This document shows, piece after piece, positions 46,061-57,664 of a stretch of 64,000 nt of DNA. A model generated the notes under the pieces. That model saw nothing but the letters and a program-made list of their open reading frames with translations, was not told where the DNA came from and searched no databases. Made by a program: the position numbers and the translations under genes. The stretch is from contig NKIW01000001.1 in the NCBI GenBank assembly GCA_002256205.1, positions 62,001 to 126,000 on the forward strand, in the 5' to 3' direction. Each line of letters opens with the position of its first letter. Position 1 is the stretch's first letter. This DNA comes from Rhizobiales bacterium PAR1 (lineage in GTDB: Bacteria > Pseudomonadota > Alphaproteobacteria > Rhizobiales > Beijerinckiaceae).

Positions 46061-46413
46061 GGTCTTGTTTCCTTCGTCGTCGAAGGTGCCGACCGTGGAC
46101 TGTCCGAGGTTGTGCGGGCAGCAGACGGCCGACACCGGGTTGGGTATCATTGCCGTCTGTGCAGGCCTGTCACCTGCAAGGGGGAAATCGGCTGAAAGCC
46201 GGGACCACCGTTTTCGTGGACCTCTCAGACGCCCAGAGACAAGCACAACAGCCGGGGGCGTTCACATCACCAACATCAATGCAGGCGCGTGAATCTCGCG
46301 CGCGTCGCGAATTTGCAACACCAAGCGTGATCGTCAGGGTGGAGGACCTGAAATCTGATGCGAGCATTGCAGGTTGTGTGGGGAATAACGGGAAAAAGAC
46401 GGCAAAAAAGCAG

Positions 46414-47022
46414 TCAATGAGGTTTCAGTTCGACGTAATCGCCATAACCTTTACGCTCCAACATTCCGCCAATTGAGGCTTCAGCAGCCCGATGGCGAGC
46501 ATCTTCCCTTGCCTGCGCCTCGCTAATCGCAAGCTCAGCGGATAGGCGCAGCAAGCTTATAATACCATTTCCGACACCGATGGCCCTAAAAACAACAATG
46601 GCAAGAGCCATCACAATAAAGGCGTTGAGGATGCGCATCACCTCAAAGGAAGAGCTCTCCAAACCTGCCCAAGCAAGCGGAATCGGCACCACCAGCGACC
46701 ACTCCACCATCTTCCCGACGATCACCAGCAGGCTCGCCACAAGGGAAACCAGAAACAGCCCGATCCAGACTGCCAATTGCCGCCGCAAAGCGTCTCGATA
46801 ATCAATCAGCTTTTTTACCGACAGGTTTCCCGCGCGCAGGACGCTTGCGGTCAAAACCATCGTGGGCAACACCCCTGCCATCATCAGGCCGAACAGCGCA
46901 ATCAGCTCTTGGGTGACTTCCTTGAAAGCCTTGTTCGGAAGCAGCCAAAACGAAAGGATACCGGCGAGCACTATGGCTCCCAGTGTCCAATGCGATCTCA
47001 GGCTGTTCCAAAAATTCTTCAT
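46414..47022 (-). CDS. membrane protein with about four TM helices, candidate effector of a two-gene module
   Basis: Hydrophobic segments IVLAGILSFWLL, ELIALFGLMMAGVLPTMVLTASVL, LAVWIGLFLVSLVASLLVIVG, NAFIVMALAIVVFRAIG; ATGA overlap with 47019-48020. Confidence 0.7.
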   Translation of the reverse strand: MKNFWNSLRSHWTLGAIVLAGILSFWLLPNKAFKEVTQELIALFGLMMAGVLPTMVLTASVLRAGNLSVKKLIDYRDALRRQLAVWIGLFLVSLVASLLVIVGKMVEWSLVVPIPLAWAGLESSSFEVMRILNAFIVMALAIVVFRAIGVGNGIISLLRLSAELAISEAQAREDARHRAAEASIGGMLERKGYGDYVELKPH

Positions 47023-48020
47023 CCGTCCACATAGCCGTTGCTAACGAAGCTCTTATAGCCCTCATATAGGGCGCGAGCCACATCCGCTGTCTTTAAAAGG
47101 CTCCCCAATGTCTCGACGTTCGCAGGGTAGGCCAGTTTTTCGATTTTCCCGTTTTTCTGACGACCACCCGGTCCCTTGAGGGTCAATTCATCATCGGGAA
47201 TGTTGCGAAGCAGGCGATTTGTGTCATCAATCGTCAGAGACTGCCGCTTGCGCCGCTGGCCTTTGAAGCGAATCTGAAGCGTAACTTCAATTTGGGTATC
47301 GTTTGCGGCGAATTTCTGGATATCGGCCTCGTCCATACCCGCAGCCTTCAACACTTCCAACGCGTTTGTTTCGGCAACGCCACGAGTCGCCGTCTCAACG
47401 GTGGGCAGATGCTGATCGGGCAACAACTGATCCGCCCCTTCGGGCACAAACGGCTTCGGTTTGAAAACGACTTCCTCGACTTGGCTCAACTGCATAGCGC
47501 CACCAGATGCCGTCAATTCTGCAAGCAGGATGACATGCGTCCCTTTCGGAACAGTTGCGGTCGCCTCGGAAAGCAGCCAGCTTAGATAACGCTCTGCCCG
47601 AGAACTGGATACATCAGCCTCGATCAAAACCACGTGGTTGCCGACCGCCATGAAATACAGCACACCGCGCAGTGGCTCATGGCCATCCGGTGGCTTGGCT
47701 TGGGTAAGGTTGTATGCCTTCACCCCAGTCGACAGTTGGAGAAGCGGCAAGTCCGCGCCGGGCTCGAAACGCACGAGCTCTCCGAAAAAGTACTCCGACT
47801 TATCGTCGATGTAGTTCAAAACAAGCGTTCCGTATCCATTGTCGTTGTATTGCCGCTGAGCGGGATTGTCGCCAAGGATTCCAGAGCCATGCGGCTGCTT
47901 GAGGCAGGCTGAAATTGCCTGCTGAAGTGTTTGAGTGCCAAATGAACCGGCAATATCATCCAATTTTCGATACTGAACAGTGACCTTCTTGCGCGCAATA
48001 ACGGACATGGCCAACTCCAA
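47019..48020 (-). CDS. 333-aa soluble protein of unknown function, partner of 46414-47022
   Basis: MSVIARKKVTVQYRKLDDIAGSFGTQTLQQAISACL...GVLYFMAVGNHVVLIEADVSSSRAERYLSWLLSEAT...; intact ORF. Confidence 0.7.
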   Translation of the reverse strand: MELAMSVIARKKVTVQYRKLDDIAGSFGTQTLQQAISACLKQPHGSGILGDNPAQRQYNDNGYGTLVLNYIDDKSEYFFGELVRFEPGADLPLLQLSTGVKAYNLTQAKPPDGHEPLRGVLYFMAVGNHVVLIEADVSSSRAERYLSWLLSEATATVPKGTHVILLAELTASGGAMQLSQVEEVVFKPKPFVPEGADQLLPDQHLPTVETATRGVAETNALEVLKAAGMDEADIQKFAANDTQIEVTLQIRFKGQRRKRQSLTIDDTNRLLRNIPDDELTLKGPGGRQKNGKIEKLAYPANVETLGSLLKTADVARALYEGYKSFVSNGYVDG

Positions 48021-48245
48021 GCTGAATCAATTAAGTCCAATACGCAGCTTGAACCACTTTCGTTGAGCGTGCGAGAGGGCGGAGCCATATCCGCGCATGT
48101 TCTTGTAATGTTCTTGTGCGAATTGTCAACGCCGAGCTTGGCCTGTGGCGTCCGGAGGCAGCAGGCCGTTTTCAAAAGACGGGAAAAGACGGCAGGGCGT
48201 CTTGTCGGTTCCCCGGCCTAAATCGTTGATTTTATAGGGAGGAAG

Positions 48246-48321
48246 TGGTGAGCTCGATGGGATTCGAACCCATGACCCCATGATTAAAAGTCACGTGCTC
48301 TACCGACTGAGCTACGAGCTC
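48246..48321 (-). tRNA. tRNA-Lys(TTT), intact, 3' part supplied by the island
   Basis: Minus strand GAGCTCGTAGCTCAGTCGGTAGAGCACGTGACTTTTAATCATGGGGTCATGGGTTCGAATCCCATCGAGCTCACCA; 76 nt, CCA encoded. Confidence 0.95.
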
Positions 48322-48404
48322 TCACCGTCTTTCCTGCCGTCCTTAAAAGCCGGCAGAAATCCTAACCCTCTATATGCGCAATGGAAAAACCAATACGCCA
48401 CCCC

Positions 48405-48444
48405 GATTAAAAGTCACGTGCTCTACCGACTGAGCTACGAGCTC
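48405..48444 (-). pseudogene. orphan 5' half of tRNA-Lys
   Basis: 40 bp identical to 48282-48321 (GATTAAAAGTCACGTGCTCTACCGACTGAGCTACGAGCTC), no 3' half adjacent. Confidence 0.85.
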
Positions 48445-48573
48445 ACACCAAGGTGAGGGGGCCTGATAGAGTGTCCTGCCCGCCGGGTCAATGCGGCAAT
48501 GCGGTTCTGGTGTGCAAGGCGTGAAAAATCTCCGACCTCAAATCGGCAGGGTCCTGGAAAAAGCTCGAAGCAT

Positions 48574-48601
48574 GAAAAAGCCGGGCTGATAGCCCGGCTG
48601 A
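48574..48601 (-). terminator. terminator for the LysM/BON gene
   Basis: Minus strand AGCCGGGCTatcAGCCCGGCTTTTTC. Confidence 0.75.
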
Positions 48602-48630
48602 TCCTTGTCTCAAGGGACGCAGCGTTCTGC

Positions 48631-49077
48631 TCAGGCGAGCGGCGGAATGCGCAGCATCTGATGCGGGTAAATCTTGTCAGGATGGCTGAGCATCGGCTTG
48701 TTGGCTTCGAAGATCACCTCGTACTTCGCGCCCTTGCCCTTGCCATAATGCGTCTCGGCGATCTTCCAGAGCGTATCGCCCGACTTGACCTCATACATGG
48801 TCGCGGCCGGCACTTCCTGCGCGACGATCAGCTTCGATTCGACTTCCGATACGCCCATGGTGTTGCCGAGTGCGAGGATGATCTTCTCGGCTTCGGCGGT
48901 ATTGGTGGTCGAGCCGCCAACCGTGATCTTGTTGCCAGAAACCTGAATATCGAGCCCATCGACATTAAGCCCGTGCTTGGCGACTTCCTTGGCAAGCTCG
49001 TCAGCCGGTGCGGCCTGCGCTTCGCTCGCGCCGAAGACCTTGTGGCCGACGGACTTGATGAAATTGAAAAGACCCAT
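48631..49077 (-). CDS. BON + LysM domain protein (Kbp/YgaU-like)
   Basis: MGLFNFIKSVGHKVFG...YEVKSGDTLWKIAETHYGKGKGAKYEVIFEANKPMLSHPDKIYPHQMLRIPPL. Confidence 0.9.
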   Translation of the reverse strand: MGLFNFIKSVGHKVFGASEAQAAPADELAKEVAKHGLNVDGLDIQVSGNKITVGGSTTNTAEAEKIILALGNTMGVSEVESKLIVAQEVPAATMYEVKSGDTLWKIAETHYGKGKGAKYEVIFEANKPMLSHPDKIYPHQMLRIPPLA

Positions 49078-49270
49078 GAAAACCTCCCACAAAGGGCTCA
49101 AGGCTGAACCCGGTTAACGAGTTATTCCTTCACGCGCCCCGAAACAAGGCCCGGCACGGATTGAACGCAAACCTTGCGGGAATTTTTCACCACGCCGAAC
49201 AGCTTGCCTCGCATCCCCAGACGATTCCGGCTAAATCGCATTCTCAAGAGATTTGGGTGAGGGAAAACCG

Positions 49271-50635
49271 ATGGCGAACGCGCGGCGCATTCTCGGGATC
49301 GTTCTGGCGGCAGGTGAGGGCACGCGGATGAAATCCGCCCGGCCCAAGGTGCTCCATGAGGTCGCGGGGCTCAGCCTTGTCGGTCATGCGCTGACCGCGG
49401 CCCACAAGGCTGGCGTCACCGATCTGGCCGCTGTCATCGGGCCGGATCGTGCGGATGTCGCAGCAGAAGTGGGGCGTCTCGTGCCCAGCGCGAAGGTCTT
49501 CGAGCAGCGCGACAGGCGCGGCACGGCCCATGCCGTATTGCAGGCCGAATCGGTGCTCGCCAAGGGTTTTGATGCCGTGGTCATTCTCTTTGGCGATACG
49601 CCGCTGGTGCGCCCCGAGACCATTAGCGCGCTGGGCGAGGCGGTGCAGGGCAACAATGCGATCGCCGTCATGGGCTTCACCGCGAAAGACCCAACCGGCT
49701 ATGGCCGCCTGATCACCAGCGGCGCTTCGCTGGAAGCGATCCGCGAGCACAAGGATGCCACTGACGCCGAACGGGAAATCCGCCTCTCCAACGGCGGGCT
49801 GATGGCGCTGCGCGGCGATATCGCGCTCGACCTCCTGAAATCCGTTGGCAGTGCCAATGCGCAGAACGAATTCTACCTCACCGATTGTGTCGCGCTGGCG
49901 CGGCAGCGCGGTCTCGGTGCTTCGATAGTCGAGGTGCCTGAAGAGGAAGCGCAGGGCGTCAATGATCGCGTCCAGCTCGCTGCCGCCGAAGCCGTGCTCC
50001 AGCGCCGCCTGCGTGAGTCTCATATGCGCAATGGCGTGACGCTGATCGCGCCGGAAACCGTGTTCTTTGCGCTTGATACCGTGATCGCCCGCGATGTTCT
50101 CATCGAACCGAATGTCGTTTTCGGCCCGGGCGTTATCATCGAGGAAGGTGCGGTGATCCATGCCTTCAGCCATCTCGAAGGTGCGAAGGTCGGCGCCAAA
50201 GCCACCGTCGGCCCCTTCGCGCGACTCCGGCCCGGTGCGGATCTGGGTGCAAAAGCCAAGGTCGGCAATTTCGTTGAAATCAAGAACGTCGATCTCGGCG
50301 CGGGCGCCAAGGTCAGCCATCTTACCTATCTCGGGGATGCCTCGGTCGGTGCCGAGGCGAATATCGGCGCAGGCACCATCACCTGTAATTACGATGGCTT
50401 CCGCAAGTTCAGGACGACCATTGGCGCCAATGCCTTCATAGGCTCGAACTCGGCGCTTGTCGCGCCCGTGACGATCGGCGATGGCGCCTTTGTCGGCTCG
50501 GGCTCTGTCGTGACGAAAGATGTTCCGGCGGATGCGCTGGCCGTGGCACGCGGCCATCAGATCACGAAGGAACGCTGGGCGGTGAGCTTCCGCGCCCGTC
50601 CGGAGAACGTGGCAAAGGCGAAGAAAGATCGCTGA
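49271..50635 (+). CDS. glmU: bifunctional UDP-GlcNAc pyrophosphorylase/GlcN-1-P acetyltransferase
   Basis: GIVLAAGEGTRMKSARPKVLHEVAG plus hexapeptide repeats. Confidence 0.96.
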   Translation: MANARRILGIVLAAGEGTRMKSARPKVLHEVAGLSLVGHALTAAHKAGVTDLAAVIGPDRADVAAEVGRLVPSAKVFEQRDRRGTAHAVLQAESVLAKGFDAVVILFGDTPLVRPETISALGEAVQGNNAIAVMGFTAKDPTGYGRLITSGASLEAIREHKDATDAEREIRLSNGGLMALRGDIALDLLKSVGSANAQNEFYLTDCVALARQRGLGASIVEVPEEEAQGVNDRVQLAAAEAVLQRRLRESHMRNGVTLIAPETVFFALDTVIARDVLIEPNVVFGPGVIIEEGAVIHAFSHLEGAKVGAKATVGPFARLRPGADLGAKAKVGNFVEIKNVDLGAGAKVSHLTYLGDASVGAEANIGAGTITCNYDGFRKFRTTIGANAFIGSNSALVAPVTIGDGAFVGSGSVVTKDVPADALAVARGHQITKERWAVSFRARPENVAKAKKDR

Positions 50636-50766
50636 TCAGTATCGCCTCCGCTGGCATACCGCGTGCACGCGCACCGGTCACAAACGGTATTTCAACGTGA
50701 TTTGTGCCATTCCTTGCGGGCTGGCACTGAATACGCCATCGGGATTCGCTTCAAAAAGGGACTGAT

Positions 50767-52593
<1,827 letters not shown>

Positions 52594-52621
52594 CGCCGGC
52601 CCACGCCAAGGCTCTGAAACG

Positions 52622-52650
52622 AAAAACCCCGCCAATCGGCGGGGTTTTGT
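52622..52650. terminator. terminator between convergent glmS and MCP genes
   Basis: AAAAACCCCGCCaatCGGCGGGGTTTTGTTT. Confidence 0.8.
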
Positions 52651-52672
52651 TTGTTCTACTCGATAAGTGGCC

Positions 52673-54349
52673 TCAGGCGGCACGCACCTTATCGAGGAAG
52701 CCTTTCATTTCATCGCGCAAACGCTGCGACTGCGAGGACATGACATCCGAGGAGGCGAGGACGCGCCCGGCCACCTGCGTTGCCTCCTGCGCTGCCGTGC
52801 TCACCACTGTGATGCTGCTCGAAACTTCACCGGTACCCTGCGAGGCCTGCTGCACATTGCGGGCGATTTCCTGCGTCGCGGAGCCCTGTTCGGCAACGGC
52901 CATGGCGGTACGGGAAGCCATATCGTTGATCTTGCGGATGGCATCGGTGATTTCGGTAATGACGGTCGTCGCCGCCGAGGTGGCGTTCTGGATTTCCGTG
53001 ATCTGGCCGGAAATCTCCTGTGTCGCCTTGGCGGTCTGGGAGGCGAGTTCCTTGACTTCCGAGGCAACCACCGCGAAGCCGCGTCCAGCTTCACCAGCGC
53101 GCGCAGCCTCAATGGTGGCGTTCAGTGCCAGCAGGTTGGTCTGGCCCGCGATTTCCTGAATCATGCCGACAATTGCGCCGATTTTCTGGGTCGCAGCGGT
53201 CAGTTCCGAAACCTTTTCGATCGTGCGATCAGCCTTGACGGCGGCATCGCCTGACATTTCGCTGGAGAAACGGACCTGGCGACTGATTTCCTCGACCGAA
53301 GCCGAAAGCTCTTCGGTTGCAGCGGCCAACGAATGCACGTTTACCGAGGTCTGTTCGGATGCCGTGGACACCGAAAGCGCCTTCTGGCTCGTCTGTTCGG
53401 AAGTCCGCGTCATAACCTGTGCCGAAGATTGCAGTTCCTGGGCATGGCCGACAAGCTCATGGACGATCCCGCCGACGCTCTCTTCGAACGCCTGCGCGAT
53501 CGCCGCCATGGCGTCGCGCTTGTCCGTCTCGGCCTGTTCGCGATCTGCATCGCGCTGATGCGCAAGCGCCTGTCGCTCGGCCGCATTGGTTCGGAACACT
53601 TCGAGCGAGGACAAAAGATTGCCAATTTCGCTGATACGGCTCTTCCCTTGCGTTCCGATATCGAGATTACCCTCAGCCAGCGAGGTCATGGCACGTGTAG
53701 TGGCGGCTAGTGGACCGGTAACGTAGACCTTGCAAAGTAGGAAATAGGCCGAGAAGAGGAAGGCTGTAAGCCCAAGCGCCAACCAGTTGAGTCTTGCCGC
53801 TACGCCAGCAATTTCAGAGCCCTGCGCGGTTTCCTCCGCACTAGCCTTCTCGATGGCGTCGGAGGCAACGGACATCTCCTTCTCAAGCGCTTCGAAGGCT
53901 TTCATAAATGCGGGGAGGGCACTTCGTGCATCTTCCGGCTTGCCTGCAACGCCGAGGGCGACAAGTTTTTCCGCATTGGTGACATAGTCATTGAGTGGTG
54001 CTTTGAGCCTCGAAAGTGCATCCTTGACGTTGGCGGGAAGCGCCAGCTTGTCCTGTGCCTGAATGGCTTCGCGAAAGATCTGCGCCGACTTCTTGAGGTC
54101 GTCTCGCGCTTCGACCACGATGTCCGACTGATCGGTCGTCACCGCATAAAGCGCTCTGAAGACAGTACCGCGCAAATTATCGTGCATCATGTCCGCCGTC
54201 ATATGCTGGCGGAGGGAGGTCACGAGCGTTTCCATGCGCTTGCCGCTCTCTTCGAAAGAAGCTGAAGTGCGGAAACTGGCGGCAGCACTCACGAGGCCTC
54301 CCGCTAGAGCAACACCACAGGCAAAACCGACAATGGATTGCAGCTTCAT
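52673..54349 (-). CDS. methyl-accepting chemotaxis protein
   Basis: Two TM, HAMP, and signalling tip [38 protein letters not shown]. Confidence 0.93.
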   Translation of the reverse strand: MKLQSIVGFACGVALAGGLVSAAASFRTSASFEESGKRMETLVTSLRQHMTADMMHDNLRGTVFRALYAVTTDQSDIVVEARDDLKKSAQIFREAIQAQDKLALPANVKDALSRLKAPLNDYVTNAEKLVALGVAGKPEDARSALPAFMKAFEALEKEMSVASDAIEKASAEETAQGSEIAGVAARLNWLALGLTAFLFSAYFLLCKVYVTGPLAATTRAMTSLAEGNLDIGTQGKSRISEIGNLLSSLEVFRTNAAERQALAHQRDADREQAETDKRDAMAAIAQAFEESVGGIVHELVGHAQELQSSAQVMTRTSEQTSQKALSVSTASEQTSVNVHSLAAATEELSASVEEISRQVRFSSEMSGDAAVKADRTIEKVSELTAATQKIGAIVGMIQEIAGQTNLLALNATIEAARAGEAGRGFAVVASEVKELASQTAKATQEISGQITEIQNATSAATTVITEITDAIRKINDMASRTAMAVAEQGSATQEIARNVQQASQGTGEVSSSITVVSTAAQEATQVAGRVLASSDVMSSQSQRLRDEMKGFLDKVRAA

Positions 54350-54476
54350 TTCGGCTTCTCCCGATAACTTCAACGGAAGGAGACAAGCACCGCTTGATTA
54401 AAATACCATTAGATTTTGAGACAAATCAAAAAGCATAGCTCTGGAAACAAACTTGTTACGATATCAAAACAGCAAA

Positions 54477-54502
54477 ATGGGCGCCGGAGCGCCCATTTTT
54501 TA
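54477..54502. terminator. gltA terminator
   Basis: AATGGGCGCcggaGCGCCCATTTTTT. Confidence 0.75.
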
Positions 54503-54561
54503 AGCAGATTAAGAGTAGCTGAAAAGTTCCGGTTCCACATTTCCGCGAAACCGGTCTCAAC

Positions 54562-55854
54562 TCAGCGGCGCTGCGCCATCGGCGTGTATTCGCGGCGCGG
54601 CTCACCTGTGTAGAGCTGACGCGGGCGACCGATGCGCTGACCTGGATCCTCGATCATTTCCTTCCACTGGCCGATCCAGCCGACAGTTCGCGCGAGCGCA
54701 AACAGCACGGTGAACATGTCGGTCGGGAAACCCATCGCCTTGAGGGTGATGCCCGAATAGAAATCGATGTTCGGATAGAGCTTCTTCTCGATGAAGTAGG
54801 GGTCCGACAGCGCGATGCGCTCGAGTTCCACTGCCACGTCGAGCAGCGGATCGTCCTTGATGCCGAGTTCGTTGAGAACCTCGTGGCAGGTCTTCTGCAT
54901 GATCTTCGCGCGCGGATCATAGTTCTTGTAGACGCGATGGCCGAAGCCCATCAGGCGGAACGGATCGTTCTTGTCCTTCGCCTTGGCGATATACTTCGGA
55001 ATGTTGTCGACATGGCCGATCTCCTGCAGCATCTGCAGGGCGGCTTCGTTCGCGCCACCATGCGCCGGGCCCCAGAGGCAGGCGATGCCGGCCGCGATGC
55101 AGGCGAACGGGTTCGCGCCCGACGAGCCCGCGAGGCGGACAGTCGAGGTCGAGGCGTTCTGCTCGTGATCGGCGTGCAGGATGAAGATACGGTCGAGCGC
55201 ACGGCTCAGAACAGGGTTCACCTTGTACTCTTCGCACGGCACGGCAAAGCACATGCGCAGGAAGTTCGAGGTGTAATCGAGATCGTTCTTCGGATACACG
55301 AACGGCTGGCCGATCGAGTACTTGAACGCCATTGCTGCAAGCGTCGGCATCTTGGCGATCATCCGCATCGAGGCGACCATGCGCTGATACGGGTCCGAGA
55401 TGTCAGTCGAGTCGTGGTAGAAAGCCGACATAGCGCCAACCGAAGCCACCATCACCGCCATCGGGTGCGCGTCGCGGCGGAAACCCTGGAAGAAGCGCAT
55501 CATCTGCTCATGCACCATGGTGTGGCGCGTGACGCGATAATCAAAATCTGCCTTCTGGGTCGGGGTCGGAAGCTCCCCATAAAGCAGCAGGTAGCAGCTC
55601 TCGAGGAAGTCACCATGTTCGGCAAGCTGCTCGATCGGGTAGCCGCGATACAGCAACACACCTTCGTCACCATCAATATAGGTGATCTTGGATTCGCACG
55701 CCGCGGTGGACGTGAAACCGGGATCATAGGTGAACATGCCGGTCTGGGCATAGAGCTTGCCGATATCGACAACCGCCGGCCCGATGGTGCCCTCTTTAAC
55801 CGGAAGATCGATGACCTTGTCATCCACCTTCAGGGAAGTCGTGTGCGCGGTCAT
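54562..55854 (-). CDS. gltA: citrate synthase
   Basis: [38 protein letters not shown]. Confidence 0.96.
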   Translation of the reverse strand: MTAHTTSLKVDDKVIDLPVKEGTIGPAVVDIGKLYAQTGMFTYDPGFTSTAACESKITYIDGDEGVLLYRGYPIEQLAEHGDFLESCYLLLYGELPTPTQKADFDYRVTRHTMVHEQMMRFFQGFRRDAHPMAVMVASVGAMSAFYHDSTDISDPYQRMVASMRMIAKMPTLAAMAFKYSIGQPFVYPKNDLDYTSNFLRMCFAVPCEEYKVNPVLSRALDRIFILHADHEQNASTSTVRLAGSSGANPFACIAAGIACLWGPAHGGANEAALQMLQEIGHVDNIPKYIAKAKDKNDPFRLMGFGHRVYKNYDPRAKIMQKTCHEVLNELGIKDDPLLDVAVELERIALSDPYFIEKKLYPNIDFYSGITLKAMGFPTDMFTVLFALARTVGWIGQWKEMIEDPGQRIGRPRQLYTGEPRREYTPMAQRR

Positions 55855-56077
55855 GGCAAACTCCTCTTCGATCCTTATCGCACGGATTTAGCACGGAGAT
55901 CACTCCGGAAAGACCCGCGACATATGGCGCTGGCAACGCGATTGTTGCAGTGCCGCATTTTCGTCCCAGAACCCCTAACTTAACATCTGTTCAGGTTCAA
56001 GTTCGGCTTCTGGCCAATAGGTCAAAACTGATGAAATCAGTGAACAGACTTTCGACGGATATGCACGTCAGGGTTGC

Positions 56078-57508
56078 TTAGAGGCAATCCATGATTCGAC
56101 CAAGGCTCTCCTCACGGCCGAGCACAACGAAAACGTCGAAAATACCCGGCGAGGTCGAGCGTCCCGTCAGCGCAGCGCGGAGCGGCTGTGCGAGCGCACC
56201 GAGCTTGAGCCCGGTCGCTTCCGCCTCGGCCCGCACAGCGGCTTCGAGGGTCGCAGCATCCCATGTCGCAGCGGCTTCGAGACGGGGCAGCAGCGCCCGG
56301 AGGACATCACGGCCTCCCTTGGCGAGAATGTCGGTCGCTTTCTCATCTGCCGCCAGCGGGCGTTGGGCAAAGAGGAACTTCGAGCCATCGACCAGTTCAA
56401 CGAGAGTTTTTGCGCGTTCCTTGAGGCCGGGCATCGCCGCCAGCCACTGCGCGCGGCGGGCAGGGGTCAGTTCCGCCAGCAGGGCCGGGCCACCTTCGGT
56501 ATGCGGCAGCATGGCTTCAATCGCCGCCAGCAATTCCGCGTCCCCGGTCTGGCGCATATAGTGACCGTTGATGTTCTCGAGCTTGGCAAAATCGAAGCGC
56601 GCTGGTGAACGGCCGACGTTCTTGAGATCGAACGCCGAAATCATCTCCTCGGTTGAGAAAATCTCCTGATCGCCATGGCTCCAGCCGAGACGGACGAGAT
56701 AATTCCTCAGCGCAATCGGCAAGTAGCCGAGCGCACGATAGGCATCGACCCCGAGCGCGCCATGGCGCTTCGAAAGCTTCGCGCCATCCGCCCCATGGAT
56801 CAACGGGATATGCGCCATCGCCGGCACTTTCCAGCCCATCGCCTGATAGATCTGCGTCTGGCGCGCGGCATTGGTGAGATGATCGTCGCCGCGCACAATG
56901 TGCGTCACGCCCGTATCGTGATCGTCAACCACCACGGCAAGCATATAGGTCGGATTGCCGTCCGAACGCAGCAGCACGAGATCATCAAGGTTGTCATTGG
57001 TCCAGGTCACCCGACCTTGCACGAGATCATCGACACTGGTCTCGCCGGTCAGCGGCGCCTTGAGGCGGATGACCGGCTTGAGGCCTGCGGCTTCTGCAGC
57101 GGCGCGATCCGCGTCCGAACGCTCGCGCCAGCGCCCGTCATAGCGCATCGGCTTGCCCTCGGCCTTGGCCTTCTCGCGCATCGCGTCGAGTTCCTCGGGC
57201 GTCGCATAGCAATGATAGGCGTTACCGCGCGCCAGCATCTCTTCGGCGACCTCCCGGTGCCGCGCGGCCCGCGCGAACTGGTAGGTCACCTCGCCATCCC
57301 AATCGAGACCGAGCCACTTGAGGCCATCGAGAATCGCATCGATCGCTTCAGGCGTTGAGCGCGCGCGATCCGTATCCTCAATGCGCAGCAGCATCTTGCC
57401 GCCGAGTTTCTTGGCGAGCAGCCAGTTGAACAGGGCCGTTCGCCCGCCACCGATATGCAGGAAGCCGGTGGGCGAGGGGGCAAAGCGGGTCACAACAGGA
57501 TCAGGCAT
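56078..57508 (-). CDS. gltX: glutamyl-tRNA synthetase
   Basis: [42 protein letters not shown]. Confidence 0.96.
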   Translation of the reverse strand: MPDPVVTRFAPSPTGFLHIGGGRTALFNWLLAKKLGGKMLLRIEDTDRARSTPEAIDAILDGLKWLGLDWDGEVTYQFARAARHREVAEEMLARGNAYHCYATPEELDAMREKAKAEGKPMRYDGRWRERSDADRAAAEAAGLKPVIRLKAPLTGETSVDDLVQGRVTWTNDNLDDLVLLRSDGNPTYMLAVVVDDHDTGVTHIVRGDDHLTNAARQTQIYQAMGWKVPAMAHIPLIHGADGAKLSKRHGALGVDAYRALGYLPIALRNYLVRLGWSHGDQEIFSTEEMISAFDLKNVGRSPARFDFAKLENINGHYMRQTGDAELLAAIEAMLPHTEGGPALLAELTPARRAQWLAAMPGLKERAKTLVELVDGSKFLFAQRPLAADEKATDILAKGGRDVLRALLPRLEAAATWDAATLEAAVRAEAEATGLKLGALAQPLRAALTGRSTSPGIFDVFVVLGREESLGRIMDCL

Positions 57509-57664
57509 CAGCAGCGCTCGAAATTCAGGTAAAGGAGGAAGAAAGGGCAGGGATTGGTAAGAATTGGTTCCGGGTCCGCATTGCGAACGGACAAGCCGCG
57601 ATCTAGCATCGCGCACCCCTGAACGAAAGCGGATTATGCACTCAACCCGCGCCAGAGACGGCAT

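Larger units (their letters stand above)
37966..48291. mobile_element. integrative genetic element in tRNA-Lys (attL..attR)
   Basis: 45-bp exact direct repeat GGTGAGCTCGATGGGATTCGAACCCATGACCCCATGATTAAAAGT at 37966-38010 and 48247-48291; tyrosine recombinase adjacent to the left copy; gene content of unknowns and phage-like genes. Confidence 0.92.
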
